This document shows positions 59,901 to 64,000 of a stretch of DNA of 64,000 bases, piece by piece. Under the pieces are notes generated by a model. That model was given only the letters and a program-made list of their open reading frames with translations. It ran no database searches and was not told the DNA's origin. This DNA comes from Bathymodiolus brooksi. Its lineage: Eukaryota > Mollusca > Bivalvia > Mytilida > Modiolidae. How positions within the stretch are numbered: the first letter of the stretch is position 1; the number at the start of each line of letters is the position of its first letter. The DNA lies in NCBI GenBank assembly GCA_963680875.1, contig OY804576.1, positions 74,405,668 to 74,469,667 on the forward strand. Reading direction: 5' to 3'. A program made the position numbers and the translations under genes.

Positions 59901-61980
59901 GACAGATAAGTCCAGCAAATAAGGACATTTTAGAAACCATCTAGAAAGCAAATATTTAATATACATACCTGGCCCATTTTGTCTTTATACGTATAAACAT
60001 GGATTGGTTCATTATTCTGTCTGGTATCCCAGGAAATTAGTTCATCTAATGAACCAGTTAGAAAGATATTTTCGTTTGTTGGATGAAATTTTCCACATGT
60101 AACAAAATTCTTATGGTTATGTCTTGTGATTGGCTGACCTGATAAAAATAACTTAAGTAGAGATACATGTATATATACATATACAAATATACTATAAGTA
60201 TCTGATATATAATGTGAACAGGGTCTGTCCTGGTTGTGATTGTATGATAGTTGGATTTACAACTACCTATGCAATCAGTGCCTATTACCACTAAAGTTGC
60301 GAGTTTGAATCCCACTGTATGGAGATGTGTACTTGATACAATATTACGTGATAAAGTTTTCCAGTGACTTGTGGCAGGTCGGTGGGTTTTCTCTGGGTAT
60401 TCCAGTTTTCTACACCAATAAAACTGACCGCCATGGTATAACTGAAATATTGTTGAAAGTGGTGTTAAACACCATAACACCCTTATTCTGGAACAATCTA
60501 ACTGAATTGGTACGTCATAATTCAAGGAGGTATATATCATATTTTCAAGAAAGAAAAATAATTCAAGAAACAGTAACGTTTGTTTGTTTTTTTTTAAATC
60601 ATACATGGCATTCCCATCAGTTCCCACACCTCATACAAATAAATTTCATATTCTGAGACAAGGTATGTATTCTGTATCTATATGTACTGGTATATACCAA
60701 ACTATGATTGAGGGGCAGTTGTGGTCGAGATCGCATGGTATGTGGATTTACAACTACATATACAATCAGTGCCCATCACCACTAACGTGAGTTTGAATCC
60801 TGCTCACAACGAAGTGTACTCGATACAACATTATGTAATAAAGCTTGTCACTGACCTGTGGCAGGTCGCTGATTTTCTCCTGTTTCCTCTACCAATAAAA
60901 CTGACCATCACGATATAACTGAAATATTGTTGAAAGTGGTGTTAAATACCATAATCCTAATCCAACTGTGATTGTAAGATAAAGAACACCAATGACAATT
61001 TTGTTCCTTTGTCATCATTTATATTTCATTCAAGTCTGTAAACTTTCATTTTTAAACTACTAACCAGTTTCAACATCAGAAATAACAGCTGATTTATCGT
61101 AACTACAGGTTAAAATATGGTTTCCCGAGTTACTCCAATCACCATCCTGTATTCCTTTACTGTGTACTCGAAGTAATCTGACAGCCATTTCTAAATTATT
61201 CCAAACATTCCATATTCTAACAGTTGTATCCATGGAAACAGACAATAATAAATGACTATACTTGGCTACATTCCATTTGATTTTACTTATGGCACCATCA
61301 TGTGCTTTCCACGATTTTTCACACTCCCTTGGAATTTTACAATTAATATTTTGTCTGTTAGTCCATGATTTTATCTTTCCATGTACTTCAAATAATTTTC
61401 GATTTGAATTTTTTGAACTGTCTGAATTACAAAAGCAATTGAATTCATCTCTGTTCATTAAATGCTTAGGACAGTCGTCTGTATTTTTTCTGGTATAACA
61501 GAAATTTGTCAAATCTTTAGTGGAATTATTCTGACTCTTTTTCAAATCAACATTTTTAAAGTGTCTTTTAGAATAATTCGAATTTGACCGATTTACCGAA
61601 TTATAATCAAAGGTGAAGGTCAAATCCTTTTTATCCGAATGTCCAACAGAATGATTCACAGATTCAAAATTTGACTCTTTTATTTCTGATGTTAAAGGTT
61701 CCCAAAAATGACTTTCTGGAACTGTCAATGTTTCCCCTTCACGAAGAGTAATTGTTTTGTCCATTTTCCTCTGTTTTGATTTAGGTTCAGATTTACTTTC
61801 ACTTTCTGAATCGTCTAAATTAAAAAAATCGCATTTCAAATCGTTAACAGACTTTATATCCTTTGAATTATTTGGTAGCATTGACAAGATCTCCTTTGTA
61901 TTTTCATATTTGACCTTGGGGTCAGCAGTTAATTCTTCTTCTGTATCACTGTTACTCTCATAACATTTTAATGCATCCAT
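56680..61980 (-). CDS. WDR25: WDR25, WD40-repeat protein (five coding exons, complete)
   Basis: Exons 61988-61065 (ATG at 61978-61980), 60138-59969, 59120-58983, 58075-57935 and 56901-56680 join with matching phases (1, 0, 0, 0) into 528 codons plus TAA; human WDR25 has about 544. The first ~215 residues are acidic and Ser/Lys-rich ([17 protein letters not shown]), and the remainder is a seven-bladed WD40 propeller with phrases conserved in WDR25: [76 protein letters not shown] and the closing [10 protein letters not shown]. The family is a paralogue of CDC40/PRP17, and a nuclear RNA-processing role is assumed by relation only. An AG acceptor at 61989-61990 implies a 5' noncoding exon upstream. 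Introns contain six SINE copies and two tandem duplications. Confidence 0.93.
56957..57220. repeat. Dispersed repeat (family of 11935 and 25760)
   Basis: GGAGCAGGAACTGCTTACCC, TTCCGGAGCACCTAAGCTCA, TTGCTCAATCTTTAGTTTTC and TTGTTTGTCTTCTTGGCC. It is the longest of three copies in the window. Confidence 0.6.
57336..57572 (-). mobile_element. SINE family A, antisense, full length
   Basis: AACAATATTTCAGTTATATC, AGGAAACCGGAGAAACACAC, CGGGATTCGAACTCACAACT, GATTGCATAGGTAGTTGTAA. Confidence 0.9.
57613..57912. mobile_element. MITE-like repeat related to 43673-43854
   Basis: CCCCCTCTTATGAAGGCTAC, GGGAGTAGCGTTATAAGACC and AGAGGTGGTCACTAAAACAG share phrases (inverted) with the 43673 element. It reaches to within 22 bp of WDR25 exon 4's donor. 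Confidence 0.45.
57935..58075 (-). CDS. WDR25: WDR25 fourth coding exon
   Basis: 47 codons, [20 protein letters not shown]... to RYEGHK; acceptor TCTGTTGCAG, donor AAG|GTAATT. Its first part and acceptor are duplicated 113 bp upstream (transcript sense). Confidence 0.93.
58012..58237. repeat. WDR25: 113-bp tandem duplication copying part of WDR25 exon 4 and its acceptor
   Basis: GACATGTACAACTGTACCTC...AAAACAAAGCAAGGTAACTT starts at 58054 and again at 58167. The upstream copy keeps an AG acceptor and an open frame for ~25 codons. Confidence 0.85.
58350..58908 (+). mobile_element. SINE family B split by SINE A
   Basis: AAATTGGTATTTGTTGCTTC, AGCAAAGACTGTTTGGTTCA and AACTTGTTCTCGCCATTATA before 58582. 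The tail ATGATATAGCTGAAAAATTG and CACTCATTCTCTCATTC follow after 58845. Confidence 0.8.
58582..58838 (+). mobile_element. SINE family A, full length, nested in SINE B
   Basis: GGGGCCGTCGTGGTCATGAT, GGTAGTTGGATTTATAACAA, GTGAGTTCAAATCC, CAGTTTCCTCCACCAATAAA and TGATATAACTGAAATATTGT. The best-preserved A head in the window. Confidence 0.9.
58983..59120 (-). CDS. WDR25: WDR25 third coding exon
   Basis: 46 codons, [20 protein letters not shown]..., with [13 protein letters not shown]; acceptor TTTTTTCAG, donor CAG|GTACTT. Confidence 0.93.
59285..59446. repeat. 54-bp tandem repeat, three copies
   Basis: TTGTATATAGTATGCACCTC starts at 59285, 59339 and 59393, each followed by TCCTTGGTGCATTCAA; WDR25 intron. 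Confidence 0.9.
59969..60138 (-). CDS. WDR25: WDR25 second coding exon
   Basis: Acceptor TTTATCAG and donor CAG|GTATGT. It encodes [20 protein letters not shown] and [19 protein letters not shown] in frame. Confidence 0.93.
60221..60482 (+). mobile_element. SINE family A, near full length
   Basis: GTGATTGTATGATAGTTGGA, GCGAGTTTGAATCCCACT, TGACTTGTGGCAGGTCGGTG and GGTATAACTGAAATATTGTT. Confidence 0.85.
60712..60955 (+). mobile_element. SINE family A, near full length
   Basis: GGGGCAGTTGTGGTCGAGAT, GTGAGTTTGAATCCTGCTCA, GTACTCGATACAACATTATG and ACGATATAACTGAAATATTG. It lies 110 bp from the donor of the first WDR25 coding exon. Confidence 0.85.
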
Positions 61981-61988
61981 TACAATAT
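61065..61988 (-). CDS. WDR25: WDR25 exon with start codon
   Basis: 305 codons plus one base after 8 bases of 5' UTR behind the acceptor ATTTTTTCAG. It covers the acidic N-terminal part and the first two WD blades ([14 protein letters not shown]..., [18 protein letters not shown]). Donor ACTG|GTTAGT. Confidence 0.93.
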
Positions 61989-63556
61989 CTGAAAAAATTT
62001 AAACACAAATGATTTCCTATATTATGAAGCTATACAATTTCTCAGATGTAAAAAATAAGTTATTTTGTATATAACTGAGACAGGCAAAATGACTACCGGT
62101 ATATTAAATTAAGGTTTTCCGAATTTTATCAATGATTTGTACATTTTCCTTTTATATGCAATAATATAGATGATCTAGCATGCTATTAACATAATATCAC
62201 TGTTTTCTAATGTGAAGTTATAATGAAGTTTACAACTTTTACATAATTAGCTAAGTATTTCTTTTTATCCTTTAAGTATTGAGTGAATAAGTGATGTTTA
62301 TCACCAAGTGAGGAATTTCTCAGCTATATAATGACAGGAAAAAAAATTTGATGATATGTCTGAAATAAAAAATATAATTTGTCCATTGCTAAAACGAGTT
62401 AGTGAAATTTGAATCGTAAAATATATTCTCTTAATTTGTAACATAATATTTCTTAATTAAATAATATTTAAACTAATTTCATTAAAAATGATTCCTAAAA
62501 TTTAATGAGATATAAATAATTAATTTCATAATTTGTAGAATATATGCAAATGATTTTTTAAATGTTTTATTTATTTGTGAAATTTGTTGATTGTAAAAAA
62601 AAAAAAAATTAGGAAAATGTGTCAGTCTATTTTAATATTTTCCCATATTTACTATTCACTATTATATCTCGATCCTATATTTTGTAGAAAACAATGTAGT
62701 GTAATAATGAAAAATTAAAATTGACAAATCTAGAAAAAAGCAACTATACATAAAATACTAATAATTAAAAATGCACAAGCCAATTTGCCTTCCATTATAA
62801 AACAAAAAGTTTTCGTACACAACAGATATTGTCCATTTATAGCTTGTATATAAATTTGGCTTTAATCTAATGAGGGACTATTTTGTTAGTGTGCTAACAA
62901 GAAATTATTATATTATCAAACTTCCTCTAAAACACATCTTAAAATTCTGGACACAAAAATAGTTTTCGAACTCAACTGAAATATTGTCCATAATAGTTTG
63001 TGAATCATAAAATATGGTTTGAATCTATTGATGAACTATTTTACTAATGTGCTAAAATTAACATTTTCAGTTTCTGAGTTTTTACAAGGAGCATAGCTCA
63101 AGTAGAATTGTGGTGTGCAGGCTCTAAATAAGGGTAATAACAAAATTACCGAACTCCGAACAATCTTCCAAAGGGAAAGTCAAAACTCATAAGTATATAA
63201 ACAGACAAAATCAGTCAACAACTGGAAAACTGTGAAAACCGTAATGACCCTGACTTGGTACAGGCATTTCTAAAGAAATGGTGGGTTGAATCAGATTTTA
63301 AAGCACCAAATCTCCCGCTTTCATTACGGCTTAAAGGTTCCGGCTGTCACTATAACAGTATTTATAACACTACTGGAACAAAATAGGTAAAATAGTTGTC
63401 AAAGCAGTACCAAATTCAGTGAGGAGGGTGGAACATCTATCGCGAACCATCTCCATCAACAACCCCGAGTCACCTGAAGTATTTTAACTATGAAAGTAAA
63501 TGTCAAAAACACTTTTACGTCACACATTGATAAAAAATATTTTTGACATTTTTGTT
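61989..63556. other. AT-rich upstream region of WDR25
   Basis: Apart from the SINE tail at 62278 there is only AT-rich DNA (A12 near 62600). A less AT-rich part at 63120-63480 is probably the 3' non-coding portion of the adjoining retroelement. The WDR25 first exon and promoter should be here but no signal identifies them. Confidence 0.45.
62278..62375 (-). mobile_element. SINE-B tail fragment, antisense
   Basis: GTGATGTTTATCACCAAGTG, AGGAATTTCTCAGCTATATA and GATGATATG. Confidence 0.6.
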
Positions 63557-63998
63557 GACTTCCTTATCTTTATACATTTTCACTATATGAAAATCCATTG
63601 TTTATTATCGTCTCTGCAGAGACGGAATATATTTCGACAAGATCTTGGTATCAGAATATAAACTTTTTAAGAGATCGAATAAGGCGAATCTTTTTATAGC
63701 CCTGGTCCAGTAGCCTGTTTCTCAGATAAAGATGACGTTTCAGGAAATCAGAATAATTGCTACTGGCCCTTGCATAACGAATCAATTGCGAGATGTAAAC
63801 ACCATATGCAGGAGAAGCTGGTATATTGCTGCACATATTTGGAAAATTTATGATTTTAAAATTGAAGTCGTACCGTTTATCATAAATCTTAGTACCGAGT
63901 TGACCACTGTCGTCAAATTCGAGGTATAAGTCCAAAAATGATGTAGACGAAGCTGTATCTGTGGTCTCTATAACTTCCAGCTCTGGAGGATATATCAA
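63557..63998 (-). pseudogene. Retroelement reverse-transcriptase ORF, C-terminal part, with internal stop
   Basis: The frame enters from the right edge: IYPPELEVIETTDTASSTSF, LYDKR-like IYDKRYDFNFKI, NFPNMCSNIPASPAYGVYIS and QLIRYARASSNYSDFLKRH, a segment found in many invertebrate and fish retroelement RT proteins (I lean to Penelope-like, not certain). A TGA at 63651 interrupts it. The same frame then continues in family style (YQDLVE, VSAETIINNGFSY) to a TAA near 63557, so the TGA is a late nonsense change. Confidence 0.7.
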
Positions 63999-64000
63999 TG

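Overview
The window looks like genomic DNA from a bivalve mollusc, probably a mussel-like species. It is AT-rich, its genes have small exons separated by multi-kilobase introns, and it is crowded with tRNA-headed SINEs, BEL/Pao and LINE remnants, MITEs and hairpin-headed elements with cores of about 160 bp, all typical of bivalve genomes. The organism call is inference from gene sequence and repeat style, not from a species marker.

Three host genes can be reconstructed. (1) Minus strand, about 317-14142: the first 507 codons of a three-finger C2H2 zinc-finger protein, possibly of the TRERF1/ZNF541 type, with four exons joining in phase. Its 3' end may lie to the left of the window. (2) Plus strand, 17590-47210: a complete 13-exon atlastin, the ER-shaping dynamin-like GTPase, 535 codons with every junction in phase. 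(3) Minus strand, 56680-61988: a complete 5-coding-exon WDR25, a WD40 protein related to the splicing factor CDC40/PRP17, 528 codons. The first two genes are divergent across about 3.4 kb. Atlastin and WDR25 converge across about 9.5 kb. There is no sign that the three work in one pathway.

Most of the remaining DNA is mobile. Intron 1 of atlastin holds a full-length but broken BEL/Pao retrotransposon (19066-25013) with 179-bp LTRs and a 5-bp target duplication. Decayed LINE fragments lie at 1470-2664 and 29211-30557, and part of a third reverse transcriptase is cut by the right edge. A Tigger/pogo-type transposase fragment, a 1.6-kb hAT remnant, about ten MITE or foldback elements and more than 30 full or partial SINE copies fill the introns. 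At least four elements are nested in others with readable target duplications or terminal repeats. Several Helentron/'pearl'-like elements have unrelated sequences but the same design: a hairpin head, two to five core repeats of about 152-166 bp, and a hairpin tail.

The points most worth following up are the common design and period of those tandem-core elements, the 3' tail shared by otherwise different SINEs, an 825-bp foldback with a second palindrome inside it, a 16-bp motif recurring across an atlastin intron, possible alternative ends of atlastin, and small duplications that copy splice sites in WDR25 and atlastin.
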